Shown here: in pieces, positions 15,450 through 25,003 of the stretch
Numbering within the stretch: the first letter of the stretch is position 1
Layout of the letters: each line of letters opens with the position of its first letter
From: a virus
Strand: one strand, 5' to 3'
DNA: 64,000 nt
Virus record (IMG/VR): IMGVR_UViG_3300027857_000014
Location: 1-64,000 of that record
The notes under the pieces: generated by a model
Database searches by the model: none
What the model was told of the DNA's origin: nothing
What the model saw: the letters and a program-made list of their open reading frames with translations, nothing else
Translations under genes and position numbers: made by a program

Positions 15450-18400
15450 TTATCTAGAGGTTATACTCGTAACTCCAGTACGAACTCTCGCTTTAGCAAC
15501 CCCAGTTCTGACGATAACCTTGATACTGTCGAGTCTAACCCTTACAACAGTTGTACCCTTTCGGACGCTCGCAACCGCTGTACCTAGTCTCACTTCAAAC
15601 TCTGCATTTGTAGGCGGAGATTGTATAATAGGTGCAAACTCAGCACTGTCTAGCACAGCTAACGAGTCTGTGTCATAGTACCGACTCGTTATGTTCGTGC
15701 TACTACCTACAGTATATAGTTCTGTACCCGCGAGTAATTGAGTGTATGAAGCGTACTCACTAGTAGCTAATGAGTCTGTCACCCAACTACTAGTGGAACT
15801 CACGTCTAGTAACAGTAAGGCATCGACAGCACTACTACCACTTAGGGAGAGTATACTCTCAACTACTAGTAGCGAATCCGTGAATAACGTGAGGTTGGTA
15901 GTAGGACCAGTACTGATAGAGTCGGATGGAGATAGAGTATCTACCGATAAGTAGATGGTCGTATCCGTTGACTGATCTAGAATTGGACTGCCATCCGAGC
16001 TAAAGGTACTACCAACTGCTAATAGTGAGTCGACTAGCACAGTAGCTTCAGTACCACTGACGAGTACGACGTAGGATGCGGTATCAGTGACTGAGAGCGA
16101 ATCACTTGAACTAGAGATACTCGACGCGGTCGACTGGTCAGAGACAACTATAACATCCTGTACTTGTGAGATCAAACTACAAGTAAGAGCGTCTGTAGCT
16201 GTGAGTGCGTCTACTACGACTGTATACTCACTGTGTACGTCAGATGCAGTTAGCGCATCCATAAATGAACTTGCCGTTACTGAGGAGTTGGTATCAGTAA
16301 CGACAAGAGACTCTATTAGTGAGTACGTATAGGTAGTTGTAAGCGACTCCGTTACAACTAAAGAGTCAGAAGCAAGCGATGTAGATGATGTAGACGAACT
16401 GTCGGATGCAGTGAGTGACTCTGTAAGCCAGGTATAACTATTACTGGAGTCACTCGCAGTTAGTGACTCTGTACTACTACTGGAAGTGGTAGTCAGTGTA
16501 GAAGTAGTTGTTGAGTTAACTTCTACTAGTACAGGTTGTAGTATGACTTGATATGCGTCTCCAACTACTAGCACGTCTACGAACGTATACGTCGTAGTGA
16601 CTGTTCCCGCGGGTATATCTATCCACGTACTAGAGTCGCTTATCGGAATGCTATCCGTACATGAGAAGTAACTCGTATTAAGGGTAGTATCATTCGCCAA
16701 TAGGGAGTCTGTAACGAGAGTCGGAACTGAGAGTGTAAGTGCGTCTGTAACTACTAGAGAGTCCGTACCCCAAAGCTGTAGAGACCCTACATCCACCGAG
16801 GTAAGTGCATCGAGTGCGAGGTAAGTAGTAGACCCCTGTAAGAAGTCTACCGACGGTACGCTATCGGTAGTACTAGCGCTTAGCGTTACTGATGCTACAT
16901 CTGTAACAGGCAGGGCGTCTGTTAGGAGTAGTGTGGTAATAGCGGACTCAGTGTCAGTAACAGCTATAGACTCGATAGAGAGGCTAGAGCTAGCGTAGAG
17001 TGTACTGTCTGCTATTAGGAGGCTGTCAGTTCCCCACGTTTGTTGGGCATTCGTGTCAGTGGCAGTAAGTAGGTCTGTAAGAGAGCTGATATAGTTATTG
17101 GTAACTATATCGGGAATCGTTAAGAACTCCGTGTATACAGAGTTAGTAGTTGTTAGTGTAGAGTCAACCACTACACTAGACTCGATTAGCACAGTGGACT
17201 GGCTAGCCGTAATCTGGTCAGAAACCGTCAAAGACTCAGCTAGGAGGGTTGAGTCACTTACGGATATACTTTCAGATACTACTAGTAAGTCGCTATACTG
17301 AATCGTATAAGGAGATGTAAGGGAGTCACTGGCAGCCAGGGTTTCGGTTACCAACCAACTGCATGTAGTAAGGGTCGTATCGGATGAGGTTAGGGACTCA
17401 CTAACGATAGAGGTACTAGTCTGTAGGAGAGAGTCAGCAACCGAGAGTAGGTCAACATTCCAGACTTGTGAGCCTCCGGTGTCTGATTCAGTAAGTACTT
17501 CCGATGGGGAGTAAGTATTAGATTGCAGCAGGCTGTCTGTAGTGGTAAGACTGTCAGTAACGGTATCAGAGTCTGTTACAAGCACAGCATCCGACTGGGT
17601 TAGTACATCAGTTAGGATACTCGAGTCCGTTACAAGTGTGGTGTCAGCAACTGAGCTTGTATCAACTGTGGATGCGGAGTTTGTAGTGAGTAGCGAGTCA
17701 GTAGCTGTAAGAGCGTCTATATTCCAGGTTTGTGAGGTGCCAGTGTCTGAGGCTGTGAGTAACTCTATTACAACGTTGGTGTCAGTTGCCAGTACGTTGT
17801 CAGTAGTAGATAGTGAGTCAGCGACAGTAAGCGAACCCGTAGTAAGTAGGGTGTCCGTAACTGATAGAGAGTCCGTTAGAGATGGACTGGTAGGTGAGGA
17901 GAAACTGTCTGATGTAGGTAGGATGTCTGTAACGAGTGTACTGTCGGTCGCGAGAGTGCTATCTACAGTTGATAGTGAGTCAGTTTGGAGGAGAGTACCC
18001 GTAGTTGAGAGACTGTCAGCGGTGGTAAGGGAGTCAACTATGACAGTACTGTCGGTTAACAGGACGCTGTCCACTGTGCTTAACAGGTCGAGTGGTAGTA
18101 CACTAGCAGTAACTAGAGTAGAGTCTGACAGAGTTAGAGCGTCAGTAGACGAGAAGGTAGTAGTTGAGAGAGTTACGTCTGCTGTATTTAGAAGTTCAGC
18201 TGCGAGTAAAGAGTCAGTCGAGAGTGTGACATCTGTAGGGGTGCTTGAGTCTACTCTCCATACCTGCTGGTTGCCGACGTCTGTAACTGTGAGGGCGTCG
18301 GATGCTAGATCAGTATCAGTAAATAGAGTACTTGTGGACGAACTAAGGCTATCTACGTTCCAGTTCGAACCCGCGGAGACGTCTGTAGCGGTAAGTGAGT

Positions 18401-19184
18401 CAACGTTCCAAGAACTTCCGCCTAGTACATCGGACGCTGTAAGACTGTCTACATTCCAAGTGGCTGCTCCAAGAACATCACTGGCAGTAAGAGAGTCGAC
18501 ATTCCATGACTGCATGTTTCCGACGTCAGATGCGGTAAGAGCGTCTGTGAAGGTGGACGTGTTAACAGTAGGACCCGACGAATTGAGGGCAGCGATAATC
18601 TGACCCCAAGTGTCTGCAGTCATAGTACGAGACATGGTAGTACTAGTCGATACTCCGGTTTTATCTGAACCGCCTAAGCCACTCGATGGCGCTGCACCAT
18701 AACGCGAGGTTTGCCCTGAACCTACCGCACCGTACGATGCATTGCCGAGGTTGCCTATTGCATCAACGACCAGCATAGTCGTATCTGTACTAGAGAGAGA
18801 GTTACTTGGGTTGGCCGTAGTTCCATGGAAGGTGTTAGAGGTTGCGACTGGAGTCGTCTGGTTGACGTTGTAGTATGAGACTGAGTCTCCGGTCATAAGA
18901 GCAGACCCGGAGAGAGTGACAGTTACAGTGTTGGAACCCGTTGTAGGACCGACGAGTCTCCAAAGTGACAGTTCGTCGTTAGTACCGTTGTAGAAGAAGG
19001 ATGTAACCTTTGTCATAGCGACGGAGGCATAGGTTACACCAGTTGTAGTTTTACCAGTCGAGCTGATACAGTTCACAACGACAAGGAGGCAGAGGTTAGA
19101 TTGGGTATTAGAAACAGTATGACTCCAGGTCGTCGTCGTATTCGGTGTGATATTGAAGACGGCGTCAAATGTAGGAAATGCCAC
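15450..19184 (-). CDS. Long Ser/Thr/Asp-rich repeat tail fibre or surface-binding protein
   Basis: Predicted 1244 aa; GTG start with GGAG 8 nt upstream. Residues 1-210 form a distinct beta-rich domain. From about 210 to 1190 the protein is a low-complexity array of units like LTASDVG..WNVDS and LTVTDSLST, with D-S/T-L recurring every 7-16 residues. The last ~50 residues carry short R-x-R repeats (VRVRLDS, VRTGVAKARVRTG) like those in the 975-aa tail protein at 20710-23637. Size, location and repeats suggest a tail fibre or decoration that binds host surface glycans or ions. Confidence 0.7.
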   Translation of the reverse strand: MAFPTFDAVFNITPNTTTTWSHTVSNTQSNLCLLVVVNCISSTGKTTTGVTYASVAMTKVTSFFYNGTNDELSLWRLVGPTTGSNTVTVTLSGSALMTGDSVSYYNVNQTTPVATSNTFHGTTANPSNSLSSTDTTMLVVDAIGNLGNASYGAVGSGQTSRYGAAPSSGLGGSDKTGVSTSTTMSRTMTADTWGQIIAALNSSGPTVNTSTFTDALTASDVGNMQSWNVDSLTASDVLGAATWNVDSLTASDVLGGSSWNVDSLTATDVSAGSNWNVDSLSSSTSTLFTDTDLASDALTVTDVGNQQVWRVDSSTPTDVTLSTDSLLAAELLNTADVTLSTTTFSSTDALTLSDSTLVTASVLPLDLLSTVDSVLLTDSTVIVDSLTTADSLSTTGTLLQTDSLSTVDSTLATDSTLVTDILPTSDSFSSPTSPSLTDSLSVTDTLLTTGSLTVADSLSTTDNVLATDTNVVIELLTASDTGTSQTWNIDALTATDSLLTTNSASTVDTSSVADTTLVTDSSILTDVLTQSDAVLVTDSDTVTDSLTTTDSLLQSNTYSPSEVLTESDTGGSQVWNVDLLSVADSLLQTSTSIVSESLTSSDTTLTTCSWLVTETLAASDSLTSPYTIQYSDLLVVSESISVSDSTLLAESLTVSDQITASQSTVLIESSVVVDSTLTTTNSVYTEFLTIPDIVTNNYISSLTDLLTATDTNAQQTWGTDSLLIADSTLYASSSLSIESIAVTDTESAITTLLLTDALPVTDVASVTLSASTTDSVPSVDFLQGSTTYLALDALTSVDVGSLQLWGTDSLVVTDALTLSVPTLVTDSLLANDTTLNTSYFSCTDSIPISDSSTWIDIPAGTVTTTYTFVDVLVVGDAYQVILQPVLVEVNSTTTSTLTTTSSSSTESLTASDSSNSYTWLTESLTASDSSSTSSTSLASDSLVVTESLTTTYTYSLIESLVVTDTNSSVTASSFMDALTASDVHSEYTVVVDALTATDALTCSLISQVQDVIVVSDQSTASSISSSSDSLSVTDTASYVVLVSGTEATVLVDSLLAVGSTFSSDGSPILDQSTDTTIYLSVDTLSPSDSISTGPTTNLTLFTDSLLVVESILSLSGSSAVDALLLLDVSSTSSWVTDSLATSEYASYTQLLAGTELYTVGSSTNITSRYYDTDSLAVLDSAEFAPIIQSPPTNAEFEVRLGTAVASVRKGTTVVRVRLDSIKVIVRTGVAKARVRTGVTSITSR

Positions 19185-19215
19185 CTAATACTCCACTGTC
19201 GTTGTGAACTGAAAA

Positions 19216-19407
19216 CTATTTAATCTCAACGATGCCTAGGTAACCCTCGAGATGCTGAGCTTTCTCCAGATCGTCCGGAGTAGGTTCGTGAAGGTGCCAG
19301 CACAGGAACGTAGTTTGGCCCGCAACGAGTTCGACATCCTCGACTGACTGGTGCATAGTCGCTCGGACTTCTGGAGTGTTGGTAGTGACTACAATGTAGT
19401 TGGTCAT
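19216..19407 (-). CDS. Hypothetical protein, 63 aa
   Basis: ATG preceded by AAAGGG at about 13 nt. Predicted beta-alpha composition, starting MTNYIVVTTNT, with no membrane segment. It sits between the intron-containing tail gene and the fibre gene on the same strand. No family recognised. Confidence 0.5.
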   Translation of the reverse strand: MTNYIVVTTNTPEVRATMHQSVEDVELVAGQTTFLCWHLHEPTPDDLEKAQHLEGYLGIVEIK

Positions 19408-19537
19408 GCGTGAAAGAACCCTTTCTGTTGTGTGGTACCACTTGATAAGCTCCTGTACATAACTTACAGGCGTTCTGTAGAGAGCATTCTCTACACGTAG
19501 CTTATATGTGTGAAGTTGCTACAGGCAAACGAGATAG

Positions 19538-19570
19538 CTGGAAAGGTTGGACTAGGTACGAACCTTCCAG
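19538..19570 (-). terminator. Hairpin downstream of the intron-containing tail gene
   Basis: Arms 19538-19548 and 19561-19570 (CTGGAAAGGTT / AACCTTCCAG, one unpaired base) around a 12-nt loop. Located just after the likely end of the second exon of the tail gene. No strong T-run, so termination is uncertain. The rest of 19408-19608 has no gene. Confidence 0.45.
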
Positions 19571-19608
19571 TTAAATCTTTATAGTAATACTTACAGCCTT
19601 TGATGTTA

Positions 19609-19832
19609 CTCGTACTGCAGTACGGATGAGGTCATTTCTGCCTCATTCTGTATATTCCTATACAGTTCGGACTATGGCATCATCCTGTCGACATTGACAG
19701 GAGCTTCTCACTTAGTCTCTACGGGTGCCTTAGCGTCTTTGCTATGCTTCCCACGGCGTTATCCGTTCTGGACCTTCACCGTTTCCAGAGAAGTTATTCG
19801 ACAGCAGTTACCTACTGAAGCGTCACTGTTCT
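19609..19832 (-). mobile_element. Group I intron A, ORF-less, at the 3' end of a tail gene
   Basis: Minus strand shows the same order of conserved pieces as the capsid introns: AATAACTTCTCTG near the 5' side, GTAGAGACTAAG (P7 5' strand), ATAGTCCGAAC (P7 3' strand), GGCAGAAATGACC and a final hairpin followed by G|TAAC. The 3' end is placed at 19609. The 5' end is uncertain: after AACGTT (19833, paired with GACG) the spliced gene would end in a UAA made by the junction; after CAGT (19814) it would continue for 12 codons. About 205-224 nt. Such introns self-splice from RNA. Confidence 0.75.
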
Positions 19833-20693
19833 AACGTTGTTGCTGTTGTTCACGATCATCGGAGTATTCACCTCGTGCGCCACGTAGTTGCCTACGAAGT
19901 TGCCCGTTGTAGTGTTCGCGGCGGCGGATGTCACGTTAACGAGCCACGCATCGGTGTATGTTCCGTTAGAGGTCGAGCCACCGTTGGTAGAGTTTGCGAA
20001 CGTGAACGCGATCGTGACTAGTCGGTTACCTGCACCGGTAGTCGGGGTGTACGTGAATGCTCCTGAAGAAAGGTTACCGCTATAGGTCTCAACTGGAGAC
20101 GTTGCGTTGGCTTTCAGGTTAGCGTTCGATGGATTTTCGCCAACGTTTGGTAGTGGCACGACGTTAGTACCAATCGCATAGGCAGCGTTACTGGTGTAAG
20201 ACACTGTTGTGAGTGATGTCGCTGCTTGAGAAGCTGCACCGTTCATCGAGACTGTTTGTGTCTGACCAGTTCCATACCCGACAGTGAGCTGTGTTACTGT
20301 CGATGAGATTGGAGCCGGGTAGTCCAATGGAATGGCAGCCGGTATAGCGGCTACAGCAAGGGATGTAACAGCCGTCTGGCCGTTAGTTAGAGCTGTTGTG
20401 AGTGTAGTTGAACCGCTGTTGTTGTTGATGTAAATGTTATTCCATTGGCTAGAGTTGGAAGCGCTAGCCATAGCACTCGCGAGGATGTTGACCGCACCGT
20501 GGTCAGTTACGACGTTGGTATTCCACTCTCGCTTACGTACTTCGCCCGTTTTAGGGTCGTACTGTTTGAACTCCCAAATGCCCGTAATGCGACCGTTGGT
20601 TTCTATCATGTCGCAGAACTCGGTGAAGCCTCTGGGTCGTACGGATGTCTGTTTCCAGTACTCCGGTCGATTGACAAGATGCAATTCAGTCAA
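19812..20693 (-). CDS. Tail structural protein interrupted by group I intron A
   Basis: Predicted 293 aa when read without splicing; TTG start with GGAG 8 nt upstream. N-terminal ~75 aa include WEFKQYDPKTGEVRKREWN, then VVTDHGAVNILASAM, as in tail or baseplate proteins, followed by a Gly/Ser/Thr-rich beta region. The group I intron lies at or across the stop codon. If spliced at CAGT|, the end becomes TVTLQ followed by LTSKAVSITIKI, a plausible final beta strand. Part of the tail-tip cluster. Confidence 0.7.
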   Translation of the reverse strand: MTELHLVNRPEYWKQTSVRPRGFTEFCDMIETNGRITGIWEFKQYDPKTGEVRKREWNTNVVTDHGAVNILASAMASASNSSQWNNIYINNNSGSTTLTTALTNGQTAVTSLAVAAIPAAIPLDYPAPISSTVTQLTVGYGTGQTQTVSMNGAASQAATSLTTVSYTSNAAYAIGTNVVPLPNVGENPSNANLKANATSPVETYSGNLSSGAFTYTPTTGAGNRLVTIAFTFANSTNGGSTSNGTYTDAWLVNVTSAAANTTTGNFVGNYVAHEVNTPMIVNNSNNVRTVTLQ

Positions 20694-20709
20694 TGCTATA
20701 CTCCTTTAG

Positions 20710-23637
20710 TTATTGTAGACCTAAACCACTGGCTAGTAGTTTGGCCCAAGATGCTTGCCTCGGAAGTTCCGACGCAGTTGTTTTGTACCACCATACTTGT
20801 GTGTCTCCCCTCCCTTTCATGAGCGTAATCTCAATTTGGGTGATGAAGAACTGTCCATCGAAGATGCCGTGCTCTGGTAAGAAGATGGACAGTAGCTGGC
20901 CTACTGCAAGTCCATTGCGAGTCGTATCAAAGATCAGTGTACGACCTGCAGTACCATAACGACTAATCAACTGGTTAGCTAGTGATGTTGCAGCACTTCT
21001 GTTAACTCCCTGTCCAGTTACGTCGACTACGTTCTCGACGATGCCAGTTCCACCCTCAATAGCCGCTTGCGCTGCTTGCTTAGTGAGATCATCAACTACA
21101 ATAGTCACAGGGAACTGCCCTACATAGGTTACCACCAACTTATCCGACGGTTGTAGCACAGCGAGACTTGAGTCCTGTACGATATTTGGGTCGGTTAAGT
21201 TGTAGTAGAAGGAGAATCCTGACGAACCCTTCAGACCTACTGTCTGTGTGTATCCGTTAAGAGTAACAGTCGGTGCTGAAGCTGGTATGTAACCGATTGG
21301 GAATGTACGTGTGCTTCCATCCCCAATGAGAGAGTCTACAAAGTTAGCTGTGTCGAAGGCTCCTAATATAGTCTGTCGATTACGATATAGGTCATTACCG
21401 ACGTCTAACTCCAAGTTGGTGTCTATCTCTATATCCGATACAGACGCAAGCCCGTATGGTACAGACTGTAGTATCCATGGAGAGGCAGTAGCCCCCCTAG
21501 ATCTAAAGACTAATGTACGTGTACTAGGGTCTATAAACCAGGAGTAGTTACTCTTCTTGGCTAGGTCGTCAATGTTCTTAGCAACCGTAGTTGAGGTATA
21601 CGCGACGTTCGGTAAGATAGCACCCGCTCCTATCGAGGGTGTAGTAGCCATCGTCGTCAAGTCTAGTACTTGTGGAGACACTGCAACGCTTGTAGTGGCT
21701 AACCTACACCTAGTATAGACAAAGTCTCCAGTGACAATGTCGAACTGTGGGGTACCCGTAACGTAGTCACCTAGTGGCTGCATCCATAGTTGGTAGTACC
21801 TAGAACCTACTGTTCCTCCATTGTTGTATAGACCCATTAGTCCTGCACCTAATGGAGAACCGTCCGTGTAGGTGATAAGCACATTGCCGTCAGCATAGAC
21901 TGTAATGACACCACCTAACATCGTGACCCTAAATCTGTGGTACGTACCCCTAATGAACGACGCTGTGTATCCGTTGAAGCTGTCACCAACCGTATAGGTG
22001 ATGAGTGACGTACCTAGTTGGGTTCTGACGTTGCTTGCAACTTTATATAGAGTAACGGCGTTAACTACCCCTGTGCTAGAAAGGCTGTCACTTATAAGTA
22101 GATAGTAGAAGTTGCTACCGTCTACATATCGCCATACCATTCCCCCGGCATCCGACTGATCCATATCTACAAAGAAGTCGACGTCAGACTTTGAGATAGC
22201 GGAGTATAAATATAGTGCGTTAGTACCGCTAGTCGCTGTAAGCTGACTACTTCCGGTATTATACGTCCAAGTAGCAGTAGCTCCACCAGTTCGGAAAGTA
22301 TTAGTGTAGTTAGCAGTTGAGACTATATCGAAGCCATCTACAACTGGGTCAGTTTGCGAATAGATACCCGGTAGACTACCGTTATTACCCGAAGTTACGT
22401 CCGTCCAGTTGACACCGTCTAGTGATATATCGACTCCAAGCGTCGTGCTAGCTGGCGTTATAGAGTTCCAAGAGACTAGAGTCGTTCCTACTCTGGGTGT
22501 AATAGTCGAGAGTGATAGGGAGGGGTCAGGAAATTGGGTTACTCTAAAGTGGTCAAATGACGCAGTCCCGGTACCGTTGGCCCAAAGCGTAAATCCTCCA
22601 CTCGCTAATGGAGGAGAGGTTACGTTAGCACGAATGACTATATCTTTAGTGACGGTGTTAGCAGGTTTACCCCGTAGTCCGATATCCTTATCTACGAGTA
22701 TATTGATTCGGCCTCGTAGTCTGACATCCTTTATGCCAGATGCTGCTACTATACCCCTGACACGAACGTCCTTCGTGCTGAGTATGTTTATACGACCGCG
22801 TAGTCCTACATCTTTTACGACAAGGGCACTAATCCTACCGCGTAGTCCGACGTCTTTATTGATTAGCTGTTGGATACGTGCACGAACGACGACATCTTTG
22901 GTAGCTTGCAGACCTACGTTACCGCGAAGTGCAACGTCTTTGTTAACTAGCTGCTTGAGCCGGCCTCGGATTCGAACGTCTTTGTCTACTAGTGCCTGAA
23001 TACGTGCACGAACGACAACATCTTTATCGACTTGGGTGCTTGAAATATACCCGGGAGTTACTGCATCCGCGCTAGTAGAACCCGTAGTCGCACTACTCGA
23101 CTGCTGCATACGCATGTTGCCAGTAGTCGAGTTCGTCGTGATGTTCATCAGACAGTCGATGTAGAGTTTATCGCCTGTCGCAAACGTCGCGGATGCGGAG
23201 AAGCTACCGGAAGCTGAAACAACTGTATAACTAGTGGAGATGATTGTCTGACCGGAAGCAGTTGCCTCTCCAATAAGGGTATACGTACCACCGGATGATC
23301 GCTGGTACGCTCGGAAGTGAACGTCTGCTGTGAACGTGCCTGTCGTAGTACACTCGAAGCCAAGATTGAACGTCCATGTGCCGGACGCAAAGTGAAATCC
23401 CTCAAGTGTAGTACCGTCGTCGATCCACCCTTTGCCAGATGGAGATGGTTCCGATCCGACACCTGCACCGAACGTACCACCTTGCGAAAGAATCTCGACC
23501 CAACCTGTTGTACCGGACGTCAGATTGGTATTTTTGTTAGTAAGGCTAGCACCAGTAGTAGCATTTTCGATAAGGGTATTCGAGGTTGTGACGGTCGTCG
23601 CAGCAAAGTTAGTGAGATAGACTGTGAGTGCTGTCAA
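20710..23637 (-). CDS. Large tail-tip protein with KDV-x-R repeats and hub-like C-terminus
   Basis: Predicted 975 aa; TTG start overlapping the upstream stop (TTGA). Residues 1-200 are beta-rich. About residues 205-345 form some eleven ~14-aa repeats of the type KDVGLRGRINIL. Residues ~430-620 look like a jelly-roll/LamG-type carbohydrate-binding domain. The C-terminal ~330 aa resemble phage tail hub or baseplate proteins (DVTGQGVNRS, FLPEHGIFDGQFFITQIE). Likely part of the tail tip that contacts the cell surface. Confidence 0.7.
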   Translation of the reverse strand: MTALTVYLTNFAATTVTTSNTLIENATTGASLTNKNTNLTSGTTGWVEILSQGGTFGAGVGSEPSPSGKGWIDDGTTLEGFHFASGTWTFNLGFECTTTGTFTADVHFRAYQRSSGGTYTLIGEATASGQTIISTSYTVVSASGSFSASATFATGDKLYIDCLMNITTNSTTGNMRMQQSSSATTGSTSADAVTPGYISSTQVDKDVVVRARIQALVDKDVRIRGRLKQLVNKDVALRGNVGLQATKDVVVRARIQQLINKDVGLRGRISALVVKDVGLRGRINILSTKDVRVRGIVAASGIKDVRLRGRINILVDKDIGLRGKPANTVTKDIVIRANVTSPPLASGGFTLWANGTGTASFDHFRVTQFPDPSLSLSTITPRVGTTLVSWNSITPASTTLGVDISLDGVNWTDVTSGNNGSLPGIYSQTDPVVDGFDIVSTANYTNTFRTGGATATWTYNTGSSQLTATSGTNALYLYSAISKSDVDFFVDMDQSDAGGMVWRYVDGSNFYYLLISDSLSSTGVVNAVTLYKVASNVRTQLGTSLITYTVGDSFNGYTASFIRGTYHRFRVTMLGGVITVYADGNVLITYTDGSPLGAGLMGLYNNGGTVGSRYYQLWMQPLGDYVTGTPQFDIVTGDFVYTRCRLATTSVAVSPQVLDLTTMATTPSIGAGAILPNVAYTSTTVAKNIDDLAKKSNYSWFIDPSTRTLVFRSRGATASPWILQSVPYGLASVSDIEIDTNLELDVGNDLYRNRQTILGAFDTANFVDSLIGDGSTRTFPIGYIPASAPTVTLNGYTQTVGLKGSSGFSFYYNLTDPNIVQDSSLAVLQPSDKLVVTYVGQFPVTIVVDDLTKQAAQAAIEGGTGIVENVVDVTGQGVNRSAATSLANQLISRYGTAGRTLIFDTTRNGLAVGQLLSIFLPEHGIFDGQFFITQIEITLMKGRGDTQVWWYKTTASELPRQASWAKLLASGLGLQ

Positions 23638-24218
23638 ATCCTTACCCCTACTGTACTCAGCTCTAACCTACCGAGCGGTGCTATACCCTCTCTCCACGAA
23701 TGAAAGTTGTACACGTTTGCCTTGCCAGCGTAAACAGGGTTACCATTCGAGTCTTTTCTATAACTGTTGGTAAGTGAGTCGTAAATACGTGTGGTTGGCG
23801 TAATCAGTCCTTGTTGGTAGGTATCCCAAATAAAGACTTCACAGTCGCCAGTTTCTTTATTAGTAACCTTCCCGATAATGTGCGCTTGCAGGCTCCTGAC
23901 ACTCTCGACGACTATGCTGTCCACTGTGCTAACCTTAAACTGAAAGGCTGTACCCGACTCAGTAATCTGCAGCCAAGCGGTGTTTCCAAGGGGCGAACGC
24001 TTGCTTGAAGGGCATAGGAGCCAGAGTTGAGCGATCTTGAGTACGTCTCCGCTTGCAACAAGGTCATTAGACCAGTCGAAGTACCTAACTGATCCTGTTC
24101 GTAGGTCAGTTTTGGTGTGCGCCTCGCACACCCAAGTACCTGTAGACAACTTTACAGCCCAATACGGTCTAGTGATGTCAAGGAGAGAGCAACCAAGCAG
24201 TTCTTCGACAAGCCCCAT
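23634..24218 (-). CDS. Tail-associated protein, 194 aa
   Basis: Start placed at ATG 24218 (MGLVEELLG) with AAAGGTAGGTG upstream, after the stop of the preceding gene; a longer frame from 24272 would overlap that gene. Compact protein with several Trp residues and an IWDTYQQG segment; no recognised family. Its position inside the tail-tip cluster and coupling to the 975-aa protein (4-bp overlap) suggest a tail component. Confidence 0.65.
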   Translation of the reverse strand: MGLVEELLGCSLLDITRPYWAVKLSTGTWVCEAHTKTDLRTGSVRYFDWSNDLVASGDVLKIAQLWLLCPSSKRSPLGNTAWLQITESGTAFQFKVSTVDSIVVESVRSLQAHIIGKVTNKETGDCEVFIWDTYQQGLITPTTRIYDSLTNSYRKDSNGNPVYAGKANVYNFHSWREGIAPLGRLELSTVGVRI

Positions 24219-24232
24219 ACCTTCACCTACCT

Positions 24233-24991
24233 TTAGGAGTAAGAGTACTGCAGCGTGCAAACTGGAGTCCATGTACCTGCAGTAATGTTAGCCCCAATGA
24301 AAATGACCCAAGTCATATACCAGTTGAATGCAGTCGCTGTCTGTGGAATCGCTACCCCTGTGATGTACTGCGTAAAGCCTTGGCCAGATTGCCAAGCAGC
24401 GTTGGTGTTCAACCAGTTTCCTGCGGTAGTCGTGACACTACCCGCTGTGCCAGTTGTTGCACTAGGATTCGTCCCTACGGTTCCAGCTGATGGAGTTTCT
24501 TGAGATCCTCCAGCCGTTAACCCGGAACCGTACAGATTGAACTTAATATAGCTGGTGCTAGACGTATCCGACGACTGCCCGTTCGTAAATGCATCGTTAT
24601 TTGTTCCTGGAGGTTGTGTTCCAGCAGAAGGTGCAGTGTGCGTACTATTAGCGAAGAAACCCACCTGCATAACCGTTACTGGGTTGCCTGTATTGTCAAA
24701 GTTCCATCTTAGCACACGTGCTTTTGTGTTGTCGCCAGTGTACGTTGCGACCTGAGACCCGGTTGTGTCTGCCGTGTAAGCGTACAGAGAAGTCACCGCT
24801 GATGTACCCGACGTCGGTTTTGCCATGAATGGCCAGGAAGCGGAAGCGATCGATGTTCCTCCGCCAGTAATAGCCATTCTGAACTCGTTAGCGCCAGCTG
24901 AACCAGAAAGCGCGATGGCGGTTCCAGTCCACGTTGGAGAAGCGTCAGTACCAGTATTGTATTGCATATTGATAGTAGTGTAGTCCGCCAT
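24233..24991 (-). CDS. Tail structural protein, 252 aa
   Basis: ATG with AAGGAG. Gly/Ser/Thr/Ala-rich, beta-strand pattern throughout, with a C-terminal hydrophobic stretch (FNWYMTWVIFIGANI) that may be buried strands rather than a membrane segment. No recognised motif. Lies between two large tail proteins and probably forms part of the distal tail. Confidence 0.6.
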   Translation of the reverse strand: MADYTTINMQYNTGTDASPTWTGTAIALSGSAGANEFRMAITGGGTSIASASWPFMAKPTSGTSAVTSLYAYTADTTGSQVATYTGDNTKARVLRWNFDNTGNPVTVMQVGFFANSTHTAPSAGTQPPGTNNDAFTNGQSSDTSSTSYIKFNLYGSGLTAGGSQETPSAGTVGTNPSATTGTAGSVTTTAGNWLNTNAAWQSGQGFTQYITGVAIPQTATAFNWYMTWVIFIGANITAGTWTPVCTLQYSYS

Positions 24992-25003
24992 AGAGGCTCC
25001 TTA

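Noticed and set aside
17542-18603. Long plus-strand open frame opposite the fibre gene
   Set aside because: It mirrors the Ser/Thr/Asp repeats on the other strand, has no RBS, and reads as low-complexity V/S/T; it is a shadow of the fibre gene.
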